A stretch of 12,064 bases of DNA from Bacteroidota bacterium (GTDB lineage: Bacteria; Bacteroidota; Bacteroidia; Sphingobacteriales; Sphingobacteriaceae). The notes under the pieces were generated by a model that saw only the letters and a program-made list of their open reading frames with translations, had not been told where the DNA came from and did not search any database. The stretch is from positions 1 through 12,064 of the forward strand of contig JANYAB010000691.1 of NCBI GenBank assembly GCA_025355225.1. The letters run 5' to 3'. Of the stretch, positions 6,127-12,064 are shown piece by piece. Positions within the stretch are counted from its first letter, which is position 1, and every line of letters begins with the position of its first letter. The translations under genes and the position numbers were made by a program.

Positions 6127-7017
6127 ATGCAAGACCTCTCCGAATTCCATCATCAGATAACCGACACTTTTAAAACACCCGCCAGCAAAGATCAATGGGA
6201 TGAATACAGGCTGACTGACGACCAAATACGGTTTTTTAATAAAAACGGATATTTAAGTAACATCAAGCTTTTAGATGATGAGCAAATTGCTATTTTAAAT
6301 AATGATCTGCAACAAATTACCAGCGCAAATCATCCGGGTAATCCGCTATTCCATGAATTTCATTCAAACGAATCTTCAAATCCTGAAACCGTTTTATTTC
6401 ATGCGTTAGGGGCCTGGCGAATTACTAAAGGTTTCCATGATATACTTTGGAATCCCGCATTTCTTATGGCAGCGAGTCAGTTGCTTGGAAATAAAGGAGT
6501 TCGTTTCTGGCATGACCAATTATTCTGTAAACCGGCCCATCATGGAGGAGTTGTTGCCTGGCATCAGGATTATTCATATTGGACAAGGACAGTTCCGATG
6601 CAGCATTTAACATGCTGGATTGGTTTGGACGACGCGACCGTTGAAAATGGTTGCTTGCTTTACATACCCAAAAGCGACAATTGGGGATTGCTTGAAAAAC
6701 CAGAGCTTGCAGGTGATATGGACAGCATTACAGATCACCTCACTGATGAGCAAAAAAAGGAATTCATTCCTGTTGCAATAGAAATGAAAAAGGGTTATGG
6801 TACATTTCACCATCCTTTATTATTGCATGGATCCAATGAAAACAGATCAAACAATTCCAGACGGGCATGTGTAATAAACGTATTTGCTGATGGTACAAAA
6901 TCAGCTTCATCTACACCGTTGTTGAATGGAACTGATCCGATCCCAGAAGGTCATAAGATGGGGGGGCGTTTTTTTCCGGGGTTATATTCTCCGACCGGAA
7001 ATAATATGGAGTCATGA
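6127..7017 (+). CDS. Phytanoyl-CoA dioxygenase (PhyH)-family Fe(II)/2-oxoglutarate oxygenase
   Basis: 296 residues with a complete double-stranded beta-helix core. The iron-binding facial triad is visible as His146-Gln-Asp148 (AWHQDYSYW) and His234 in LLLHGSNENRS. Arg245 or Arg246 in NSRRACVINVF is in the place that binds 2-oxoglutarate. The TCWIGLDDATVENGCL stretch at 162-177 is typical of the family. Such enzymes hydroxylate small molecules in the cytosol with O2 and 2-oxoglutarate; the substrate cannot be read from sequence, and bacterial members seldom act on phytanoyl-CoA. No signal peptide. It stands alone, between an AraC remnant and a GH28 pseudogene, so it may be the survivor of a lost sugar- or metabolite-related cluster. 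The family is sure, the role is not. Confidence 0.92.
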   Translation: MQDLSEFHHQITDTFKTPASKDQWDEYRLTDDQIRFFNKNGYLSNIKLLDDEQIAILNNDLQQITSANHPGNPLFHEFHSNESSNPETVLFHALGAWRITKGFHDILWNPAFLMAASQLLGNKGVRFWHDQLFCKPAHHGGVVAWHQDYSYWTRTVPMQHLTCWIGLDDATVENGCLLYIPKSDNWGLLEKPELAGDMDSITDHLTDEQKKEFIPVAIEMKKGYGTFHHPLLLHGSNENRSNNSRRACVINVFADGTKSASSTPLLNGTDPIPEGHKMGGRFFPGLYSPTGNNMES

Positions 7018-7094
7018 TAAAAATAAGCCAGGATACTTAGCATCGACAATGCTTACTGAGCGCTTGATTTTAAACGAAATACATTAGTAATAAT

Positions 7095-7608
7095 ATGATT
7101 TATAAAAAAATATTTTTTAGGAATATGCTTGTTCTTTATTGTGCAGGTACCCGTCTATGCTCAACAACCGGGAGATAGCTTTAATGTAAAGAGCTTTGGT
7201 GCACAGGGCGATGGACATACTCTTGGTACTAAAAGTTTTGCTGATGCTATAGCCGCTTGCGTAAAGGCGGGAGGCGGCACAGTATATATATTCCCACTGG
7301 TAAATTCGTGATAGGCACCGTTCAACTTTTTAGCAATATCCACCTGCTGCTTAGTCCGGGCGCAGTCATTGCCGGCATATTTTACAAACGCTATATCCTG
7401 CGATCATTTTAATCACCTGGTTATTGATGGTCTCAGCGCACCTGCCAGACCTAAGGCGGCAGGAAATAATGCGCTTGTTTCTTTGCACGAAGGTAATGAT
7501 GCTGATATCGCTAATCTAAAGCTGCAAACAAATGAAATTAAATCTAAAATGTCCGCAAATCCAAAATTCCTTTTAAAGGACAATGTAACAGGATTGAAAG
7601 TGCGTTAA
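7095..7608 (+). pseudogene. GH28-type (polygalacturonase/rhamnogalacturonase-like) pseudogene
   Basis: Three pieces of a secreted pectin-type glycoside hydrolase lie in order. From the ATG at 7095 a signal peptide begins (MIYKKIFFRNM). The frame then shifts near 7125-7129 into one reading LFFIVQVPVYAQQ, followed by the family N-terminus FNVKSFGAQGDG and AGGGTVYI. At 7283-7290 a TATATATA run carries two surplus bases; the original frame resumes at 7293 with PTGKFVIGTVQLFSNIHLLL up to about 7370. There it joins a C-terminal piece (YFTNAISCDHFNHLVIDGL to the TAA at 7606-7608). The central several hundred residues, including the catalytic aspartates, are missing. The gene is dead. Naming as GH28 rests on the N-terminal pectate-lyase-superfamily pattern; a related beta-helix family is possible. 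Confidence 0.75.
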
Positions 7609-7676
7609 TATTCAAAGTCGCGGCTATTTCAATGTCTATTGGAATATTAGTTGCTCGGGCAATATGTTGTGTCCAC

Positions 7677-7711
7677 AAAAAAAGGCTTTTAGAAAAAAAA
7701 TCTAAAAGCCT
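7677..7711 (-). terminator. Rho-independent terminator, leftward, behind the tRNA 3' fragment
   Basis: AGGCTTTTAGA - seven A - TCTAAAAGCCT is a perfect 11-bp stem. On the minus strand it is followed by seven T (7677-7683, the first overlapping the stem's A-T pair). It stands 13 bases after the tRNA-like 3' end at 7725, the usual place for a tRNA terminator. No complete gene now lies in front of it until the amtB terminator at 8029-8060. Confidence 0.8.
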
Positions 7712-7724
7712 GATTATTGATTTA

Positions 7725-7741
7725 TGGAGAATATCGGAGTC
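7725..7741 (-). other. tRNA 3'-end fragment (probably tRNA-Ala), possible attachment site
   Basis: The minus strand reads GACTCCGATATTCTCCA. It fits tRNA positions 57-73: T-loop end G-A-C-T with the invariant A58, T-stem 3' strand CCGAT starting with invariant C61, acceptor 3' strand ATTCTCC, and discriminator A73. From memory this equals the 3' end of a Bacteroidota tRNA-Ala. To the right the match decays (TCAAC where GAACC would be expected) and no D-arm or anticodon arm follows. A short tRNA 3' end next to its own terminator is the usual scar of integration into a tRNA gene; it then marks an island end with the element to the right. Deletion of a tRNA gene is the alternative. Confidence 0.6.
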
Positions 7742-8028
7742 TCAACGCATGTTTTTAATATATTGAAAACCTGTTATTTATACACTTTGTTTTTTGAATC
7801 GTGCTGGTTTAATCCTGACTCGAAAACTTTTTGACAAAGTCTAAACGTGACTTTTTTTCACAAATGAACAGTGTCAATTACAATTGAAAAATTTAATTCC
7901 GTTCATTATTAATATTTTTTCTTTAAACTGACTCTGAGGTAATAACTGGTTTTGGATGTACAGCTTGAATACAAATCGTTTGACCTTGTCCCCAAGCCAA
8001 TGATTTACAAAATCTTATCCGATTATAC
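7742..8028. other. AT-rich stretch without a recognised gene
   Basis: Between the tRNA fragment and the amtB terminator no reading frame on either strand looks like a known protein. An open plus-strand frame from 7952 runs through the amtB terminator and into the amtB 3' end, so it is not credible. If 7741 is an attachment site, this is the terminal non-coding part of the inserted DNA. Confidence 0.5.
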
Positions 8029-8060
8029 AAAAAAACCGTCTCATATTGAAAATATGAGAC
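8029..8060 (-). terminator. Rho-independent terminator of glnK-amtB
   Basis: GTCTCATATT - GAA - AATATGAGAC is a perfect 10-bp stem with a 3-nt loop (8038-8060). On the minus strand it is followed by GG and seven T (8029-8035). It lies about 50 bases after the amtB stop codon and has the right orientation. Confidence 0.88.
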
Positions 8061-8111
8061 AGCCTCTTCTGGTATATGCCACGGACAATAAAGCTGGCGC
8101 AATTTTACTAA

Positions 8112-9731
8112 CTATCTCGACAACGGCGTCTCTGCGTTTTTATCCATCCTGATGCCCGAGTAGCCATCTATTCCCATTTCGGGCAAATCCAAACCGTACA
8201 TTTCCACTTCTGGCTTTACCCTATTTCCAACCAGCTTATCCAGTAATTTAAACATTAACCAACCTGCGGCACCAATGAACACAATATTGGTTGCGGCCCC
8301 AATTGCTTCAGCAATAAACTGTCCCCATCCGCCACCATAAAACAGGCCTGTTACAGTACCTTTCACACCGTTGATTCCGTCGCCGTAATTACCGTCTGCA
8401 AACAAGCCTAAGGCCAGCACACCCCATACGCCGTTAGCGCCGTGAACAGCAACAGCGCCTACCGGATCGTCGATCCTCAATTTTTTCTCCATATACAGCG
8501 TAACTTCTACTACTAAGACGCCGGAAACTAACCCAATGATCAATCCTCCAATTGGTGTCACATACGCACAAGGTGCGGTAATTGCCACCAGCCCTGCAAG
8601 CAAACCATTGCACATCATACTAACATCAGGTTTGTTCCCTCTTACATGCCAGATCCAAAGGGTAGAAGCCAAGATGCCGCCGCATGACGCGATCATCGTA
8701 TTGAAAGCTACAACTGCAAATCTGAAATCTGTTCCTGCAAATGTCGAACCGGAATTGAATCCGAACCAGCCGAAAGCTAATATCAGCGTTCCTAAAACTG
8801 CCATCGGGATATTGTGCCCCGGGATCGCATTTGCCGATTTATCTTTGTTGTATTTGCCTAAACGCGGACCAATCATCCTTGCGCCCACAAATGCCAGGAC
8901 ACCACCAGACAAGTGAACAACAGAAGATCCGGCAAAATCCAGGTGCCCGTGGCCGAAACCAAAATTAACGCCCAGTTGCGACAACCAGCCGCCGCCCCAA
9001 ACCCAATTTCCATATAATGGATATATCAGACCCCCGATCAATACACCCGAAATTGCAAATGATGAAAATTTCCATCTTTCAGCCATTGCGCCTGTCGGGA
9101 TGGTGGCGGTAGCGTCCATAAACACAGCCTGGAATACGAAGAATCCCAAAACACCGACATCGTACACTCCGTTCATAAAAAATCCTTTCGTACCGAACAA
9201 TCCAAACGAATGGCCCAGGATACTGATGGTAAATTCCTGATTTAAGCCGTCGAATCCGCCAAGCGTTCCCAAAGCCCCCACACCTCCGAACATCAGTGCA
9301 AAACCGCAAACAAAAAATCCAAGGCACCCCGCCGGATATACAAATAGGTTCATGCCCATCGTGTGTGCCACGTTTTTGGCCCTCGTTAAGCCCGTTTCAA
9401 TCAGCGCGAAACCGGCTTGCATGAAGAACACCAGGAACCCTGTAATCAGCAGCCAAACCAGATTAATGGCCACTTTATTTTTGCCATCAGCATTGGCTAC
9501 ATTTGTAACGGCAGTTGCGAGTTTTTTAACAGAACTGTTTAGCGCAGCTACAGTGGTATCTTTCCTTTTCGCCAACGTGTCCACCACTTTGAACGACGCA
9601 GTGTCGAGATCGGCGGAAGTGCCTGTGTTGACGCCCGACGGATCGGGTTTTCTTGAAGTTTGAGCAAATGTGTTACTAAATGAGATATTCAGTAACGCTA
9701 TCAATAAGCATATGAGTATTTTTTTGGTCAT
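8112..9731 (-). CDS. amtB: Ammonium transporter AmtB
   Basis: 539 residues from the ATG at 9729-9731. The protein opens with a signal peptide (MTKKILICLLIALLN... cut near FAQ), then a Ser/Thr/Lys-rich linker of about 60 residues that E. coli AmtB lacks but Bacteroidota members often have. The eleven-helix Amt core follows, from about residue 85. Diagnostic features are the twin pore histidines His273 (SSVVHLSGG) and His430 (AVHGANGVWG), the MDATATIPTGAMAER stretch at 205-219, and DDPVGAVAVHG before the second histidine. It conducts NH4+/NH3 across the inner membrane and is gated by PII. The glnK gene precedes it by 25 bases. An upstream in-frame ATG at 9833 would overlap glnK and bury the signal peptide, so it was rejected. 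A terminator follows at 8029-8060. Confidence 0.97.
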   Translation of the reverse strand: MTKKILICLLIALLNISFSNTFAQTSRKPDPSGVNTGTSADLDTASFKVVDTLAKRKDTTVAALNSSVKKLATAVTNVANADGKNKVAINLVWLLITGFLVFFMQAGFALIETGLTRAKNVAHTMGMNLFVYPAGCLGFFVCGFALMFGGVGALGTLGGFDGLNQEFTISILGHSFGLFGTKGFFMNGVYDVGVLGFFVFQAVFMDATATIPTGAMAERWKFSSFAISGVLIGGLIYPLYGNWVWGGGWLSQLGVNFGFGHGHLDFAGSSVVHLSGGVLAFVGARMIGPRLGKYNKDKSANAIPGHNIPMAVLGTLILAFGWFGFNSGSTFAGTDFRFAVVAFNTMIASCGGILASTLWIWHVRGNKPDVSMMCNGLLAGLVAITAPCAYVTPIGGLIIGLVSGVLVVEVTLYMEKKLRIDDPVGAVAVHGANGVWGVLALGLFADGNYGDGINGVKGTVTGLFYGGGWGQFIAEAIGAATNIVFIGAAGWLMFKLLDKLVGNRVKPEVEMYGLDLPEMGIDGYSGIRMDKNAETPLSR

Positions 9732-9756
9732 GTCAATTGATTGATTTGTTTTAAAA

Positions 9757-10122
9757 TTATTTATTCTCATCGCCCGGACCGGCCGTTGAGGCTTTGCCTC
9801 TTTCGCCCGTTCTGATCCGGATAGATTCTTCAATGTTATAAGTAAAGATCATACCATCCCCAATTTCGCCGGTGTACGCTGCCTTTTCGATGCAGGTGAT
9901 TGTTTTTTCCAAATTTTCATCTTTTAAGACGATTGAAATAAACAGCCTGGAAAGAAAATGCGTGTCGTAAACAGTACCACGATAACTATGATGTTCCGTT
10001 ACCTGTTCGTTCCCGACTCCATAGCATTCCCAATAGGAGAAAAAATCAATGCCCGTCTGTTTAAGGGCAGCTTTGACGTCTTCAAATTTCGAAGTACGAA
10101 TAATCGCTTCAATTTTTTTCAT
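9757..10122 (-). CDS. glnK: PII nitrogen-regulatory protein GlnK
   Basis: 121 residues. The PII fold is plain from MKKIEAIIRTSKFEDVKAAL, the T-loop with YRG(T)VY at 47-52, and the C-loop TGEIGDG and IRIRTGE motifs (84-107). Tyr52 matches the uridylylated Tyr51 of E. coli GlnB, with a one-residue-longer T-loop; whether it is modified is unknown. PII trimers bind ATP/ADP and 2-oxoglutarate and plug AmtB when nitrogen is plentiful. The gene lies directly before amtB, so this is the canonical glnK-amtB unit. Odd point: Met91 stands where GlnB has Lys90, a nucleotide phosphate contact, in the otherwise conserved GDGK motif. Arg102 and Arg104 are kept. The C-terminus extends about ten residues past the usual end with a Gly/Pro/Asp-rich tail. 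Confidence 0.96.
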   Translation of the reverse strand: MKKIEAIIRTSKFEDVKAALKQTGIDFFSYWECYGVGNEQVTEHHSYRGTVYDTHFLSRLFISIVLKDENLEKTITCIEKAAYTGEIGDGMIFTYNIEESIRIRTGERGKASTAGPGDENK

Positions 10123-10168
10123 AAAATAAGTTCAATTCAGAAATTTTAATTAATTAAACTGGCTTAAA

Positions 10169-10194
10169 TTGGTTATTTACATACAAATAACCAA
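10169..10194. promoter_or_regulatory. Inverted repeat upstream of glnK, candidate operator or 5' UTR hairpin
   Basis: TTGGTTATTT - ACATAC - AAATAACCAA is a perfect 10-bp inverted repeat 47-72 bases before the glnK start codon. The symmetric arms and 26-bp span suit a dimeric regulator. As RNA it would also fold into a hairpin in the glnK leader if transcription starts further upstream. No regulator of glnK-amtB is encoded in the window. Confidence 0.45.
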
Positions 10195-10309
10195 CTTAAT
10201 GCGATAATATGAATTATTTATAAAATAATCATGTATTTTGTTAAAAACCCCAAAAAATACATTTATATATAAAAAATGACGTCATATTCCATAAATTATA
10301 TAATTTATT

Positions 10310-10712
10310 AAAAATTTCACCATCGATTTTAGCGATTTCTTCAATTTTTTAGGGGGAACTTTTTATTTTAATGAAGCCGGGCCAATGGAGATGTCTATCA
10401 ATAATGCGTATGGGAATTGAGCATGTCAAGGCAGGGGCGTTTTAGAAGCAAGAGCTATGCATATCTATCATCACAAATGGCAATTTGCCCTCTTTTTTTA
10501 AAATTTAGCTGAAGAGAAAAGATCGCAGGCCATATCGCTGCCCAACATCTTTTAAACTAAAGGAAGTTAGGTAATTTCAGTCCTTGTTTTCGAAAACTAA
10601 TCCGAATCCTATTGAAATTTACTTTCAGAATTTCGGCCTTGACATTTCATCCGCCTTGCGCTTCCACAAAGAATGAAATACCTTTACATATACTATAGTA
10701 AATGAAAACAAA
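10310..10712. other. Intergenic stretch without a recognised gene
   Basis: About 400 bases between the AT-rich glnK upstream region and the end of the SGNH gene. All frames are broken by stops within a few dozen codons, and I recognise no protein fragment, tRNA or repeat. It is less AT-rich than its flanks around 10380-10680, so it could be decayed coding DNA, but nothing shows what it was. A 10-bp palindrome TACTATAGTA lies at 10691-10700, just past the SGNH gene. Confidence 0.5.
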
Positions 10713-11633
10713 TTACTTGTCATTTAGAGTAGCAATTACGCTGTCCAGTTTAATAGAAAACTTTTTAGCCCCTATTTCATTAAGGTGATCTCCATCATAA
10801 AAATCTGTCGCTAGGAAAGATTGATCGGTGAACCAATTATGATAATATATATTCGAATATTTTTTAGAAAATTGTTTAATAATGCTACTGGTAGTGTTTA
10901 GTTGATTTTTGTCAGCATACCTCACATATGTTTTATAAGCAGGTGAAGTATAAATAATTATTTTAATTTTTTTCGCTTGAGCTAGTTTAATTAAATCTGT
11001 TAAAATTAAAATATTATGGGCTATATGTTCATTAGTTAAAATATGATGCCTTTTTGCTGCAGTTTTACCGGAGGATACTAGATTTTGGGCATAACTTGAA
11101 TTATAATTTTCACCCCAACCCAAGCGGGAGCAGTTAACATCAGTTTTATCCTTAACATAAAATTTATACAATCTTTTGCCATTTACATTAAAGTCATTGC
11201 TCAAAATCTCAGCTTTATCTGTGATAGAATTTGACAAATGGATATCATAGTATATTTCATAGTTTTTAACCCTCCAGGGTTCAATACTCTTTTTAAGGTC
11301 AAAGTACAATGAAAACTCATCTAATGGTAAAATAATATATTTCAGATTACTCAACGTGCTGTTGTATTTTTTTAATATCGCGTAATCATACTCTAAACTT
11401 TGGGAAACATTGCTAGCATTAAAGCAATTGAACTTAAAATAACGCGGGTCTAACCCATAAAAAGCATGTGAACTACCGAGTATTAAAACGTTGATATTTT
11501 TGGAATTACTATCCAAATATGTTTTCTTATAAGAATAATCATTTGGAATTTTGCGTAATAGAATTTCAGCAAAAATTCCAAGTAATATAATTGGGGAAAA
11601 AAAAAGTATAGTATAAAATATAAAGCGTTTCAT
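10713..11633 (-). CDS. SGNH-hydrolase-like, DltD/AlgX-type acyltransfer partner protein
   Basis: 306 residues. An N-terminal hydrophobic segment (residues 4-25) is a signal anchor, so the rest should face the periplasm. Motif I is LGSSHAFYG at 52-60, with Ser55 aligning to the GDS nucleophile. The C-terminal catalytic block is YDGDHLNEIG at 279-288, with Asp280 and His283 in the DxxH arrangement. The start lies two bases after the MBOAT stop codon. MBOAT plus SGNH-like pairs (AlgI/AlgJ-AlgX, DltB/DltD) move acyl groups, usually acetyl, across the membrane and onto polysaccharides. The target here is probably a surface or extracellular polysaccharide, but that is inferred. The gene is visibly richer in A+T than amtB, as often seen for glycan-surface loci gained by transfer. 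Confidence 0.8.
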   Translation of the reverse strand: MKRFIFYTILFFSPIILLGIFAEILLRKIPNDYSYKKTYLDSNSKNINVLILGSSHAFYGLDPRYFKFNCFNASNVSQSLEYDYAILKKYNSTLSNLKYIILPLDEFSLYFDLKKSIEPWRVKNYEIYYDIHLSNSITDKAEILSNDFNVNGKRLYKFYVKDKTDVNCSRLGWGENYNSSYAQNLVSSGKTAAKRHHILTNEHIAHNILILTDLIKLAQAKKIKIIIYTSPAYKTYVRYADKNQLNTTSSIIKQFSKKYSNIYYHNWFTDQSFLATDFYDGDHLNEIGAKKFSIKLDSVIATLNDK

Positions 11634-11635
11634 AT

Positions 11636-12064
11636 TTAAAATTGGAAGTATATGAATTGTTGCTCAGGGCCAGCTGTATATAAAATAATAAATATCATCA
11701 CATAATATACTGCCCATCTAACTGCTTTAGGCCATTTTAATCCCATATTGGCTATCGCGTATGGCTGCTCCCTGCCCATCCATTCTATTACTATCAACAG
11801 AGTTATAAGAAGAACCATCATTTTGGCATCTATAATTGGCCTAGCGAATAAAGATCCTGAAAAGATTTCTAAAACATAACTGATTGCATGGAATACACTA
11901 TCGGACCTAAAAAAAATCCATGCAAAAACAGTCACACAAAATGTAATTAAAATCGCCAAAAACTCCTTTAATGAAGGAAAAATGTGTCCTTTTGCCACGA
12001 TTTCCAAATTATTCCTATTCGTTTTCATCAACACAGATGGTAGTATAAATAAGGCATTGAGGGC
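11636..12064 (-). CDS. MBOAT-family O-acyltransferase, C-terminal part (cut by right edge)
   Basis: About 142 codons of the 3' end; the frame stays open to the right edge, so the gene begins outside the window. The visible part has a hydrophobic segment with the family-typical TVFAWIFFRSDS motif, an amphipathic stretch with YVLEIFSG, then two further membrane helices and a short YFQF end. This is the usual C-terminus of AlgI/DltB-like acyltransferases. The catalytic histidine region lies upstream and is not seen. An internal GTG at 12034 and ATG at 12028 are not the true start, because the upstream codons continue the same membrane segment (ALNALFILPSVL). It works with the SGNH-like protein encoded two bases downstream. 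Confidence 0.82.
   Translation of the reverse strand, partial: ALNALFILPSVLMKTNRNNLEIVAKGHIFPSLKEFLAILITFCVTVFAWIFFRSDSVFHAISYVLEIFSGSLFARPIIDAKMMVLLITLLIVIEWMGREQPYAIANMGLKWPKAVRWAVYYVMIFIILYTAGPEQQFIYFQF

Noticed and set aside
6607..6813. Minus-strand frame inside the phyH gene
   Set aside because: Antisense to a gene with a complete iron-binding motif set.
7038..7058. Short inverted repeat AGCAT-CGACA-ATGCT after phyH, considered as a terminator
   Set aside because: Only 5-bp arms and no T tract.
7952..8152. Plus-strand frame of 66 codons beside amtB
   Set aside because: It runs through the amtB terminator hairpin and into the amtB 3' end; no recognisable protein.
8536..8916. Plus-strand open frame inside amtB, and similar frames at 9352-9663 (plus) and 9079-9327 (minus)
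   Set aside because: They are readings of other frames of the conserved amtB coding sequence.
9958..10149. Plus-strand frame opposite glnK
   Set aside because: Antisense to the PII coding sequence and its leader.
10475..10500. TGGCAATTTGCC followed by a T run, considered as a sigma-54 promoter or plus-strand terminator
   Set aside because: The GG to GC distance is too short for sigma-54, and the stem is only about 5 bp, so neither call holds.

Overview
The window looks like chromosome of a Bacteroidota bacterium, most likely a Sphingobacteriaceae-type soil or water organism (Mucilaginibacter/Pedobacter-like). The signs are Bacteroidota-style -7 boxes (TAnnTTTG) before genes, AT-rich intergenic DNA, a signal-peptide-bearing AmtB with a long N-terminal extension, a lipoprotein cytochrome of the kind that precedes clade II nosZ, and a broken GH28 plant-polysaccharide gene. 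The genus is an inference; no rRNA or other marker gene is present.

Region 1 (1-5700, all genes on the minus strand) is a nitrogen-oxide response block. From right to left it holds a DUF1858 + 2x DUF2249 protein, a polytopic membrane protein with histidines in its helices, a DUF59/MIP18 Fe-S assembly protein and a second histidine-bearing polytopic protein, all tightly packed or overlapping. Next come a DUF2249-fused RIC/YtfE/ScdA di-iron repair protein, an Rrf2 regulator with three cysteines, and the start of a c-type cytochrome lipoprotein gene that runs off the left edge, probably into nosZ. The three transcription units share a Crp/Fnr-like site (TGAT-N4-ATCA). Two of them also carry an AT-rich palindrome, AATAAAAGA-N8-TCTTTTATT. 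In the ric promoter a -7 box fills the 8-nt spacer of that palindrome and the Fnr-like site is centred about 41.5 bp upstream of the start this implies. I infer Fnr-type activation plus Rrf2 (NsrR-like) repression of NO defence and nitrous oxide respiration.

Region 2 (5700-7741) is eroded DNA: an AraC-family C-terminal remnant with an in-frame stop, one intact phytanoyl-CoA dioxygenase-family gene, and a GH28 pseudogene with two frameshifts and a large internal deletion. It ends in a 17-bp fragment that matches the 3' end of a tRNA gene (probably tRNA-Ala, minus strand) followed by a strong terminator. That is what is left when an element inserts into a tRNA gene, so 7741 may be an island or rearrangement boundary.

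Region 3 (8029-10210) is a classic glnK-amtB ammonium unit on the minus strand with a good terminator and a perfect 10-bp-arm inverted repeat upstream. PII has Met where a nucleotide-binding Lys is usual.

Region 4 (10310-12064) begins with about 400 bp without a recognisable gene. It continues into an AT-rich minus-strand pair, an MBOAT O-acyltransferase (cut by the right edge) and an SGNH/DltD-like partner, probably part of a surface polysaccharide acylation locus.
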